Part shown: one piece after another, positions 23,153 to 30,569 of the stretch
Position numbering within the stretch: position 1 is the first letter of the stretch
How the letters are laid out: each line of letters starts with the position of its first letter
Source: Amycolatopsis regifaucium
GTDB lineage: Bacteria > Actinomycetota > Actinomycetes > Mycobacteriales > Pseudonocardiaceae
Direction: 5' to 3'
Assembly: GCF_001613935.1 (NCBI RefSeq)
Contig: NZ_LQCI01000045.1
Span: 69,554-133,553, forward strand
DNA length: 64,000 bases
Notes under the pieces: generated by a model
The model's input: the letters and a program-made list of their open reading frames with translations, nothing else
Told to the model about the DNA's origin: nothing
Databases searched by the model: none
Position numbers and translations under genes: made by a program

Positions 23153-25543
23153 TCAGGCGGATGCCCAGAGCGCGGGCACGTTCGGCGGTTCCCAGCCTGG
23201 CAGGGACCGATGGCCCTGGCGGCAGACGTAGGACGCGCCGTTGTAGGTCACCTTGGCGCCGGTGGCGTAATCCACGTTCGGCGCCCAGGCGCCCGACGGG
23301 ACCGAGGTGGTCGTCGTCGGGGTGGTGGTGGTCGTCCGGGTCGTCGTGGTCGGACTGGTCGTCGTCGTGGGTGAGGGGGTCGTGGTGCCGGTGGTGGGTG
23401 TCGTGGTCGTCGTCGGCGGGGCGCCACCGCCACGCGGGTGGTCCGACGTGATCGCGTACGTCGTCCCGCCGAAGGTGAAGGTGAAGTTCGACGGTGACGC
23501 GATCGGCATGTAGTAGTTCAGCCGGATCTCGACCGTGGCCCCCGGCGCGATGGTCTGCCAGCTCGGCACGGTCACCGCGACATGCTGGAAGTCCCCTTTC
23601 AGACCGCCGACGTTGGGCCCGCTGTGGCCCTTGCTCGTGACGGCGAGGCCGAAGCCGGATTGATCGGACATGCTGCCGGGCGCGCTCGTGCCGTAGTCGA
23701 ACTCGATCTTCGTGCCACCGGGGATGGTGGTGGTCGAATTGTTGGTCACGCGCATCCGCGGGGTGATCGGGTAGTTCGCGTCGCCCAGCGCGAACCCGGT
23801 CAGGTTGACGTTCACGTCGAGCACCGACGAGGGAGCCGCGCGCGAGGACTTGGTGTTGCCGTAAGGGGCCGCGCCGCGCAAGCCGTCGTTGATCTTCGTG
23901 ATCAGCGTGTCGCCCATGAAGTACTGGCCCTTGGCGTTGTCGAACGCGTAGTCACCCGCCAGTTCCCAGATCATGATGCCGCCGATGCCCTTGTCGGCCA
24001 CGTACTTGGCCTTCGTGGCGAGCGAGGCTTCGTCCTCGGTGGACAGGAACACCTTCTTGTCGTTGTTCCACAGCCACGGCGTCACCATCGTGTTGTCGTA
24101 GAACCGGTTGTAGGTGCCCGAGATCCGGTCCGTCGGGTCGGTCTTGGGAGTGAGCCCGTACGCCTCCAGGTAATCCGGGGTGATCTCGTTCTCGAGGTTC
24201 TTGGCGTGCCACATGGGGTTCGCGCCCGCCGGTACCTCGCCGCCCGCCAGGCCGAGGTCGTGCCAGAGGTTGTCGATGCCGATGGCGCCGTTACCGCATG
24301 GCACGGTCGAGCCGACCTGGGATCCGGTGCCCGGTGGACATTGTTTCTGATCCGGCAGGGGCGCCTTGCCCCACAAGCCGTTCGTCCCGCCGGACACGCC
24401 TTGCCAGCCACGGGTGTAGAACCCGACCCCGATGTTGATCCGGCCGGCCTGCATGGCGCCCCGGAAATAGTGATAGGCCCAGTCGGTGTTGAGATAGCCC
24501 TGTCCGTCGTACTGCGGTGTCGTGTACACCTGCCAGTGCGCGAGTTCCGCGTCGTTCCCCGCGTCGTAGAGCGCGGCGTTCGGCCCGGCGAACTGGTTCC
24601 ACGCGCCGTGCAGGTCGTAGCTCATCATGTTGGCGTAGTCGAGATAGCGCGTGACGCCGTAGACCTCCTGGCCGCGCAGCAGCCAGCCGGACGCGGGCAC
24701 GGCCGCGGTCAGCAGGTAGTGCTTGCCGTCGGCGGCACTGGCCCGGTCGAGCTTCTCGCGCAGGGTCCGCATCAGGTTCTCGTATCCGGCCCACAGGGTT
24801 CCGCGGTTGGCCTGTGCGATCCAATAGTCGTCGGGGTTTCCGGCGTAATTGGCCGAGGTAGCGTACTCGTAGTCGATGTCGGCGCCGTTGAATCCGTATG
24901 TGCGCAGGAACTGCACGACGGAATCCGCGAACACGTCGATGCCCGCCTGGGTCTGCGTCATCTTGTAGAATCCGCCCGAGGCGTTGCGCGTGCCGTCCGG
25001 GTTCAGGAAACCGCCGGTCTCGGCCCAGCCGCCGATCGAGATCAGCGTCTTCACGTTCGGATTCTGCTTCTTGTACTTGTTCAGCAGATTGAAATGCCCC
25101 TTGTAGGGCAGCGACGGATCCATCTCCGCGCCGGGGACGCCCGGCCATTCCATGCCGATGGACTCGTTGGCGGGGCTCGGGGCACCGACCGAAACCTTGT
25201 TCTGCGCGTCGACGTGGGCGAACGCGTAGTTGAGGTGGGTGACCTTCGACCACGGGATGTTGTTGACCAGGTAGGCCGGCGCGCCGTTCTTCCCGGTGCG
25301 CCAGCTGGTGAAGTAGCCGATCACGCGACGGGAATGCCCGTCTCCCAGCGATTCCCGGCCGGTCGTGTCGTAGACGGTGCAGTAGGGGGTATCGACGCCG
25401 GGTGTCCGGTAGAGGCCGTCGGGACGGCAGTCCTCGTGGCCCGCCGCGCTCGAGGTGGACGGGGTGATGACGACGATCATGAGTCCGGCCAGCGCGATGA
25501 GCGACGCCAGCAGGGGGAGTAGTTTCCTGGTTCTCCTTGGCAC
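23153..25543 (-). CDS. Secreted GH18 chitinase with Thr-rich linker and chitin-binding domain
   Basis: A 796-residue exported enzyme. A signal peptide (1-33) is followed by a GH18 barrel with TLISIGGW (166-173) and the catalytic FNGADIDYEYA (Asp222, Asp224, Glu226). A beta-sandwich, carbohydrate-binding-like domain (about 575-700: VNLTGFALGDANYPITPRM) precedes a Thr/Pro-rich linker (about 705-745) and a C-terminal CBM5/12-type domain (GAWAPNVDYATGAKVTYNGA then SYVCRQGH). It hydrolyses beta-1,4-GlcNAc polymers outside the cell. The start is a GTG with GGAGG six bases upstream. A DasR-like operator lies 70 bases upstream, linking it to the GlcNAc PTS genes at 42.5-45.8 kb. Confidence 0.95.
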   Translation of the reverse strand: MPRRTRKLLPLLASLIALAGLMIVVITPSTSSAAGHEDCRPDGLYRTPGVDTPYCTVYDTTGRESLGDGHSRRVIGYFTSWRTGKNGAPAYLVNNIPWSKVTHLNYAFAHVDAQNKVSVGAPSPANESIGMEWPGVPGAEMDPSLPYKGHFNLLNKYKKQNPNVKTLISIGGWAETGGFLNPDGTRNASGGFYKMTQTQAGIDVFADSVVQFLRTYGFNGADIDYEYATSANYAGNPDDYWIAQANRGTLWAGYENLMRTLREKLDRASAADGKHYLLTAAVPASGWLLRGQEVYGVTRYLDYANMMSYDLHGAWNQFAGPNAALYDAGNDAELAHWQVYTTPQYDGQGYLNTDWAYHYFRGAMQAGRINIGVGFYTRGWQGVSGGTNGLWGKAPLPDQKQCPPGTGSQVGSTVPCGNGAIGIDNLWHDLGLAGGEVPAGANPMWHAKNLENEITPDYLEAYGLTPKTDPTDRISGTYNRFYDNTMVTPWLWNNDKKVFLSTEDEASLATKAKYVADKGIGGIMIWELAGDYAFDNAKGQYFMGDTLITKINDGLRGAAPYGNTKSSRAAPSSVLDVNVNLTGFALGDANYPITPRMRVTNNSTTTIPGGTKIEFDYGTSAPGSMSDQSGFGLAVTSKGHSGPNVGGLKGDFQHVAVTVPSWQTIAPGATVEIRLNYYMPIASPSNFTFTFGGTTYAITSDHPRGGGAPPTTTTTPTTGTTTPSPTTTTSPTTTTRTTTTTPTTTTSVPSGAWAPNVDYATGAKVTYNGASYVCRQGHRSLPGWEPPNVPALWASA

Positions 25544-25612
25544 GCCGAACCTCCGACAGTGGAAGATGGCCCTCGGTCCCAGCAGCTTGAGCCGCTGACC
25601 TGCCGCGCGTCA

Positions 25613-25628
25613 ATAGGTGTAGACCAAT
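25613..25628 (-). promoter_or_regulatory. DasR-type operator (dre) upstream of chitinase
   Basis: ATAGGTGTAGACCAAT matches 10 of 12 bases of the dre core TGGTCTAGACCA and sits 70 bases before the chitinase start codon. DasR sites of this kind control chitinase genes in Streptomyces, and a dasR homologue is in this window. Confidence 0.65.
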
Positions 25629-25668
25629 TTCCATCCGGTGCCGTACGGCCGGACGTACCTGCGCTTCG

Positions 25669-26748
25669 TCAGGTCCGGTCTTCGTCGAGGAGTGAGGGCG
25701 GTTCGGGTGCCGGGGTATAGGTCAATCCGGTCAACAAGGTTCGCGGGTGGCCATACTCCCGGCCACATCCCGTGAGTGCTATGACCCCGTGCCCTTCGAC
25801 ACGGGTGTGCGGGCCGATTTCGCCGGGGTGCACCGAAAGCGCTTCGGCGATCGTGTCCGCGTCGCAGTGGTCCGGGAGCTCGAGTTCCGCCTTGAGCCGC
25901 CGGTAGCGCCGGACCCATTCACGTTGCCAGTCCAAGGGATTTTCGGTGTGCGGGATGTCGTCGGACCACCCCTCGGGCAACGGGGTGTCTTCATGGGGGA
26001 GCAGGTAGCCGTTCTCCGCCGCGAGTTCGCCGACCGATTCCTCCGGCGCGGCATTGGCGTAGAGCCGGACCAGCGCGCCGTTTTCGGCGATGCACCACGA
26101 TGTCATCGAATCACCGTGACTGCGGTAGTAGTGATGCGCCGCGCCGAACCTGTCGCTCAGTGCGACGCATCTGTCGCGAACCACGTCGCGCCGCACCTTC
26201 TCGTTCGCGACCATGGCCTGATAGTGCTCGCGCGGGTCGGTACTCCAGGAGCTCTCCTCGGTGATGCCCGCGGGGTGCTGATCTTCCGACGGCTCGCCGA
26301 AGACGAGCGTCCACCCGTCGAGGGCCGGGCTGACGTAGACCCGGGCGCATCGCTGGTGTCCCGCACCGAGGTAGTGCTGGTTCCAGATCTCGGTGCCCAG
26401 TGCCATGGTCACCGGTTCCGGATCGGACAGTCCGAACGCGTCGAGCACCGCCGCTTGGTCCGTGGCCGGGATGGCGTACCAGAACTCGCAACCCCGCATC
26501 GCGACGGGAACTTCGCCGTCGATCTTGCTCCGGATCAGGCGGCGGAAGAGCGCGAGGTCGTACTCGCCGAGTGCTTCCGGACCACCCAAAGCGAACAGCA
26601 GAGCGCGTGCCGCGTTGCGCAGCGCCGGACTCCCGGTTCGCCGGATTTCGCGTAGTTCGGGAAAATCGTCCGGCCCTGCCTTGTCCAGGTCCCAGACGCT
26701 GAAGCGTTCCCCGGCGACCAGCGCTTCGGCCGCGGCTCTCATGTCCAT
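25669..26748 (-). CDS. Protein of unknown function, 359 residues
   Basis: I do not recognise this family. The protein is soluble, acidic, and has no signal peptide. The middle contains SWSTDPREHYQAMVANEKVR and VALSDRFGAAHHYYRSHGDS, and the C-terminal part has a repeated-looking GEIGPHTRVEGHGVIALTGC segment. The first 100 residues look helical with an alternating charge pattern. Codon use is native. TAACCT lies exactly seven bases before the ATG (26756-26761, complementary strand), supporting this start and leaderless translation. It sits between the chitinase and VOC genes on the same strand, but the dre site lies between it and the chitinase gene, so they are probably separately transcribed. 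Confidence 0.8.
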   Translation of the reverse strand: MDMRAAAEALVAGERFSVWDLDKAGPDDFPELREIRRTGSPALRNAARALLFALGGPEALGEYDLALFRRLIRSKIDGEVPVAMRGCEFWYAIPATDQAAVLDAFGLSDPEPVTMALGTEIWNQHYLGAGHQRCARVYVSPALDGWTLVFGEPSEDQHPAGITEESSWSTDPREHYQAMVANEKVRRDVVRDRCVALSDRFGAAHHYYRSHGDSMTSWCIAENGALVRLYANAAPEESVGELAAENGYLLPHEDTPLPEGWSDDIPHTENPLDWQREWVRRYRRLKAELELPDHCDADTIAEALSVHPGEIGPHTRVEGHGVIALTGCGREYGHPRTLLTGLTYTPAPEPPSLLDEDRT

Positions 26749-26758
26749 GGCGCGGAGG

Positions 26759-27445
26759 TTAGCCGGGCACCACGACAGAAAACTCGTTACCGTCGGGGTC
26801 GGCCATTTCCACCTGCCCCCCTTCCCCGGCGCCGAGCCGGGTCGCGCCGAGCGAGACGAGCCGATCGACGTCCGAAAGCAGACCGCTCACAGCGAACCGC
26901 ACACGTCTTTTCGCGGTCTTGGGATCGAAAGGCGGGCCGCCCCAGGTGATCTTCGGGCCGCCGCGCGGGGACCGGATCGCGGTCTCCTGGTCCCGGTCCC
27001 ACACCAGCGGCCAGTCCAGCGCTTTGCTCCAGAAATACCCGACCTCCTGCGAACCGTCGCACGCGAGCGCTCCGACGAAGCCGCAGCCGGCCAGGAAATC
27101 GTTGCCCGGTTCGATGACGCAGAACTCGTTGCCTTCGGGATCGGCGAGCACCACGTGCTCTTCCTCGGGGCGCTGGCCGATGTCGACATGCCGACCGCCG
27201 AGTTCGATGGCCTTCGCCACGGTCCGCCGTTGATCCTCGGCGGAGGTACTCGTCAGGTCGAAGTGCGCGTGGTTCTTGCGTGACTTCTTTTCTCCCGTAT
27301 GGGTGAAGCGGATCCGGAAACCGGTGTCGTCGGTCGGCACCAGCACGGTGCCGTCCGTTTCCCAGCCGAGGATTCCGGCCCAGAACCGCGTGAGGCGGTC
27401 CGGGTCGTTCGCGTCGATACAAACGGCGTGCAGGGTGGCGGTCAT
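26759..27445 (-). CDS. Two-domain VOC (glyoxalase/bleomycin-resistance-like) protein
   Basis: A 228-residue protein with two vicinal-oxygen-chelate repeats. The first (3-115) begins LHAVCIDANDPDRLTRFWAG and ends VLADPEGNEFCVIEPG; the second (120-228) ends VEMADPDGNEFSVVVPG. The repeated PEGNEF/PDGNEF motif, with its metal-ligand glutamate, is the family hallmark. The substrate is unknown; such actinobacterial proteins are usually generic and not linked to resistance. I take the ATG at 27445; a longer frame would include the palindrome at 27457-27503. Confidence 0.85.
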   Translation of the reverse strand: MTATLHAVCIDANDPDRLTRFWAGILGWETDGTVLVPTDDTGFRIRFTHTGEKKSRKNHAHFDLTSTSAEDQRRTVAKAIELGGRHVDIGQRPEEEHVVLADPEGNEFCVIEPGNDFLAGCGFVGALACDGSQEVGYFWSKALDWPLVWDRDQETAIRSPRGGPKITWGGPPFDPKTAKRRVRFAVSGLLSDVDRLVSLGATRLGAGEGGQVEMADPDGNEFSVVVPG

Positions 27446-27456
27446 CGGCGAGGCCA

Positions 27457-27503
27457 ACTCGTGAGTGGTAATGACGGTCAGACCATCATTACCACTCACG
27501 AGT
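27457..27503. repeat. Perfect 18-bp palindrome (family C)
   Basis: Arms ACTCGTGAGTGGTAATGA (27457-27474) and its exact inverse (27486-27503) flank a loop with its own GGTC-A-GACC dyad, so almost all 47 bases are symmetric. It fills the gap between the end of the phospholipase gene and the start of the VOC gene and could terminate or attenuate transcription. Confidence 0.9.
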
Positions 27504-27505
27504 GA

Positions 27506-29569
27506 TCAACGCCGCCGGTTTTCCACCTTCCCCGCCAACGTGCGCAGGAACGCCGGGTCCCCGTCGGCGGTGACCTTCACGTCGTACCAGCCGTTCGCGA
27601 CCGGCCAGTCCACCGTGACCGAACGCCCGGCCCCGACCCGCACCACGCGCGTGAAGCGCGACGACGTCAGCCGCAGTGTCAACGCCGACGAGCCCGAGTT
27701 CGACAGCTTGAACTCGACACCCGAACGCCAGGTCAGGAACCGCGTCCGCACGTCGACACCCGCGGCCGCGCCCTGGCGGTTCCCGCGCAGTTCCCACCAC
27801 GACCGGTTCGGCCCCTGGACGACGACCCGGTATTCGTCCCCCGGCAGTGGCACGGTTTCGGCGGCTTCGCCTAGGACATCGCGGTGCGCGGGCTCGGCGA
27901 ATTCGCCCTTGTACGGGTACAGCGCGAAATGCGCCGACGACGAGCCGCTGTTCGCCAGCGACAGCGCGAGCGAACCGGACTTCACGACACCGGACACCGA
28001 AACCTGGTACGGCAGCGGACGTGCCGGGCGGTCGCCGGGCTCCGCGACCGGCAGGGCCTGCTTCGACGGCGCGGACGGGCGCCAGCGGCTGATCGGAGCG
28101 GGCACCGGGCCAGGGCGGGTGACGCGCGGCCGGCGTCCGGCCCGCGAGAAGTCGAAGGCGCCGGTGAGGTCGCCGGCCACGGTCCGGCGCCAGTCGCTGA
28201 TGTTCGGCTCGGCGATCCCGGTCCAGCGTTCCAGGAACCGCAGCACGGAGGTGTGGTCGTAGACGGTCGAGTCGACGTGGCCGCCGATGGACCACGGCGA
28301 GACGACCGTCATCGGGACACGCGGGCCGAAGCCGAGCGGCTGGCCGTTGAAGTGGTCCGCGTCGTTGGCCGCGTTGCCGGGCGGAACCGGCGGCGGGACG
28401 TGGTCGAAGTAGCCGTCGTTCTCGTCGAAGTTGATCAGCAGCACCGTTTTCGACCACGTTTCGCGGTCGGAGGCGATGGCGTCGAGCACGCGGTAGATCA
28501 GGTTCGCGCTGCCGACCGGCGTGGACGCGCCGGGGTGCTCGGAGTCGACGGCCGACGGCACCAGCCAGGACACCGCGGGCAGCCTGCGCGCCTGGATGTC
28601 GGCCTTCAGCCGGGTCACCAGCGTCTCCGGCTCGCTGCGGTACATCGCCTTCTGGAACAGGCTCCGCTCGGCCGGCGTCAGCGCGGCGACCCCGGCGTCG
28701 AACTGCTTCAGCAGCTTCGCGCGCTCCTCGGGGGTCTTCTTGGGGAGGTTGTCGTAGAACTCCTCGGTGGTACGGAACTTCCCGTCGACCTTGGCGAGGA
28801 TCTTCGTGCCGACCTTCTTGAACGGGACGAAGTACTCCACGGCGTTGTCGGTGAAGTTGTCCCACTCCTGATAGATCCGCCACGACACCCCGGCCGCTTC
28901 GAGGCGCTCGGGGTAGGTCGTCCAGTCGTAGCCCTTGTGGTCGTAGGAGTACGCCGCGTTCGTGACCGCGCGATTCGTGGTGCTGCCCGGTTCGAAGCCG
29001 GTGGTCCCGGTCCAGAGGAAGTTCCGGTTCGGGTTGGTCGAGCCGAAGATCGAGCAGTGGTAGGCGTCGCAGATGGTGAAGGTGTCCGCGAGCTCGTACT
29101 GCAGCGCGATGTCGCGGCGCTCGTAGTACGTCATCGTGGCCGGGGTCTTCGCCCCGATCCAGCCGTTGTTCCAGCCGCGCGCCCACGCCTTGCCGCTGCC
29201 GTTCCAGCTGTGGTCGAGGTCACCGAGGTACTGGATGTCGTCCGGGCTCCGGCCGGCGAGTTCGGCCGCCTCCCGCACCGAGAACGGCAGCACCGTGCCG
29301 CCGGCGGGGTTCGGCTGCTCGAACACCGATCTCCCCGACGGCAGTTCGAGCGGACGGGCGTCGGAGAAGCCGCGGACACCACGCAGGCTGCCGTAGTAAT
29401 GGTCGAACGACCGGTTCTCCTGCATGAGCACGATGACGTGCTCGACGGCGTCGAGACCGCCGCGGCGCATGGGCTCGGCCATGGCGGCGTGCACGGACGG
29501 GGGCAACAGTGTGGCGGCGGCCGCGGCGCCGGTGGCACCCAGCAACGTACGGCGTGACAGTTCAGGCAT
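27506..29569 (-). CDS. Secreted phosphocholine-specific phospholipase C (non-haemolytic type)
   Basis: A 687-residue exported enzyme. SRRTLLGATGA (5-15) is a twin-arginine signal, so it is folded before export. The catalytic alkaline-phosphatase-like domain has HVIVLMQENRSFDHYYGSLR, SIFGSTNPNRNFLWTGT and LLINFDENDGYFDHVPPP, all characteristic of bacterial PLC/acid phosphatase AcpA-type enzymes. Two C-terminal beta domains (about 505-687) are the DUF756 repeats of this family. It cleaves phosphatidylcholine or related phosphodiesters, perhaps to obtain phosphate. The ATG at 29569 is directly before the Tat motif. The gene diverges from the DUF948 gene across a 192-base gap. Confidence 0.92.
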   Translation of the reverse strand: MPELSRRTLLGATGAAAAATLLPPSVHAAMAEPMRRGGLDAVEHVIVLMQENRSFDHYYGSLRGVRGFSDARPLELPSGRSVFEQPNPAGGTVLPFSVREAAELAGRSPDDIQYLGDLDHSWNGSGKAWARGWNNGWIGAKTPATMTYYERRDIALQYELADTFTICDAYHCSIFGSTNPNRNFLWTGTTGFEPGSTTNRAVTNAAYSYDHKGYDWTTYPERLEAAGVSWRIYQEWDNFTDNAVEYFVPFKKVGTKILAKVDGKFRTTEEFYDNLPKKTPEERAKLLKQFDAGVAALTPAERSLFQKAMYRSEPETLVTRLKADIQARRLPAVSWLVPSAVDSEHPGASTPVGSANLIYRVLDAIASDRETWSKTVLLINFDENDGYFDHVPPPVPPGNAANDADHFNGQPLGFGPRVPMTVVSPWSIGGHVDSTVYDHTSVLRFLERWTGIAEPNISDWRRTVAGDLTGAFDFSRAGRRPRVTRPGPVPAPISRWRPSAPSKQALPVAEPGDRPARPLPYQVSVSGVVKSGSLALSLANSGSSSAHFALYPYKGEFAEPAHRDVLGEAAETVPLPGDEYRVVVQGPNRSWWELRGNRQGAAAGVDVRTRFLTWRSGVEFKLSNSGSSALTLRLTSSRFTRVVRVGAGRSVTVDWPVANGWYDVKVTADGDPAFLRTLAGKVENRRR

Positions 29570-29761
29570 GCGCGCGACCTTGGCCGAGCAACGTGAACGG
29601 CATAAGAACCGAATGGGTCGTGTGCGCGGCGAACATCGTTCGCCACGCTCCCCGGCCCGCTTCACTGCGCTGAGTGACGGTCCGGCGGGGTGACACCGCC
29701 GAACGGCTGGCGGGGCGGTAACCTCACGGGCACCAAGACCGCAGACCCTTGAGGAGGGCCC

Positions 29762-30160
29762 GTGTCGGCAGGGCAGATCGCCGCATTGATCGCCGCAGGA
29801 GCATTCGTCGTACTCGTCGTGCTGCTGGCGATCGTGCTGTTCAAGCTCGGCCGGACACTGGACGAGGCCACGATCGCGATTCGCAAGGCGCATGAGAACA
29901 CCGATCCGCTGCTGATCGGCGCGAACGAGACGATCACGCACGTCAACACGCAGCTGGAGCGGGTCGACGGCATCACCGCGAACGCGCAGGCCGTCAGCGG
30001 CAACGTGTCCGCCCTGACGTCGGTGTTCACCGCGACGCTCGGCGGTCCGCTGGTGAAGACCGCCGCGTTGTCCTACGGCCTCAGCAAGGCCATCAAGGCC
30101 CGCCGCAAGAAGGCGGAGGCGAAGGCGGCACGCCCGGCCCGGAAGCGGGGCCGCAAGTGA
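29762..30160 (+). CDS. DUF948 family membrane-anchored protein
   Basis: A 132-residue protein with one N-terminal membrane helix (about 5-27), an amphipathic middle region with regular heptads (TLDEATIAIRKAHENTDPLL and later NETITHVNTQLERVDGI) and a Lys/Arg-rich tail. This matches DUF948, a small family placed just before alaS in actinobacteria. Function is unknown; it resembles a membrane-tethered coiled coil. GGAGGG precedes the GTG start. It overlaps the following gene by GTGA, and the pair precedes alaS on the same strand. Confidence 0.85.
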   Translation: MSAGQIAALIAAGAFVVLVVLLAIVLFKLGRTLDEATIAIRKAHENTDPLLIGANETITHVNTQLERVDGITANAQAVSGNVSALTSVFTATLGGPLVKTAALSYGLSKAIKARRKKAEAKAARPARKRGRK

Positions 30161-30468
30161 AGCGCCTGTTCTGGCTCGGCGTCGGCGTGGCCGCCGGCGT
30201 AGCCCTGTCACGTAAAGCGACCGAAACCGCTCGCCAGGCCACGCCCGCGGGGTTAGCCTCGAACCTGGGCGACGCCGTGCGGGAACTCGCGGGCGCCGTC
30301 GGTTCGTTCGGCGCGGAGGTCCGCGCCGGGATGAGCGAACGGGAACAGGAGCTGCACGACATGGTGTCCGAACGCACCGGTTTGAGCACGGCCGTCGACG
30401 GCCCTGCGGGCAGGCACGCGGCGTCGCCGCGGCGCCCGGCCCGTCGAGCTCGCCGGGCGGAGGGCTGA
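30157..30468 (+). CDS. Small basic protein of the alaS-upstream family (DUF6167-like)
   Basis: A 103-residue protein starting with a short hydrophobic stretch (LFWLGVGVAAGVALSRKAT) and a helical middle (NLGDAVRELAGAVGSFGAEV), ending in an Arg-rich tail. A small gene of this type usually lies between the DUF948 gene and alaS in actinomycetes; the DUF number is from memory. It is coupled to the DUF948 gene by a GTGA overlap, so the two probably form a membrane pair of unknown function. Confidence 0.75.
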   Translation: MKRLFWLGVGVAAGVALSRKATETARQATPAGLASNLGDAVRELAGAVGSFGAEVRAGMSEREQELHDMVSERTGLSTAVDGPAGRHAASPRRPARRARRAEG

Positions 30469-30569
30469 TCGGGTCGCGTCCGCGACCGGAAGATCACGAG
30501 CCCTCCGCCGTTCCCGCCTGCCCTCGAATCCCCGCGCCTTCGCGCGAGCCCGCATCCAAGGACGAACCC

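Noticed and set aside
23290..23420. Possible tandem repeat or CRISPR-like array
   Set aside because: The repetition is the Thr/Pro codon run of the chitinase linker; there are no regular spacers, and no cas genes are present.
23307..23513. Val-rich short frame opposite the chitinase linker
   Set aside because: It is the complement of the Thr/Pro-rich linker codons (ACC/ACG repeats), not a gene.
23582..25522. A 646-codon open frame antisense to the chitinase gene
   Set aside because: Low-complexity Val/Arg/Gly product, no start signal, and the sense gene is certain.
26759..27445. VOC protein as a bleomycin-resistance gene
   Set aside because: The fold is shared by many functions and there is no biosynthetic cluster nearby.
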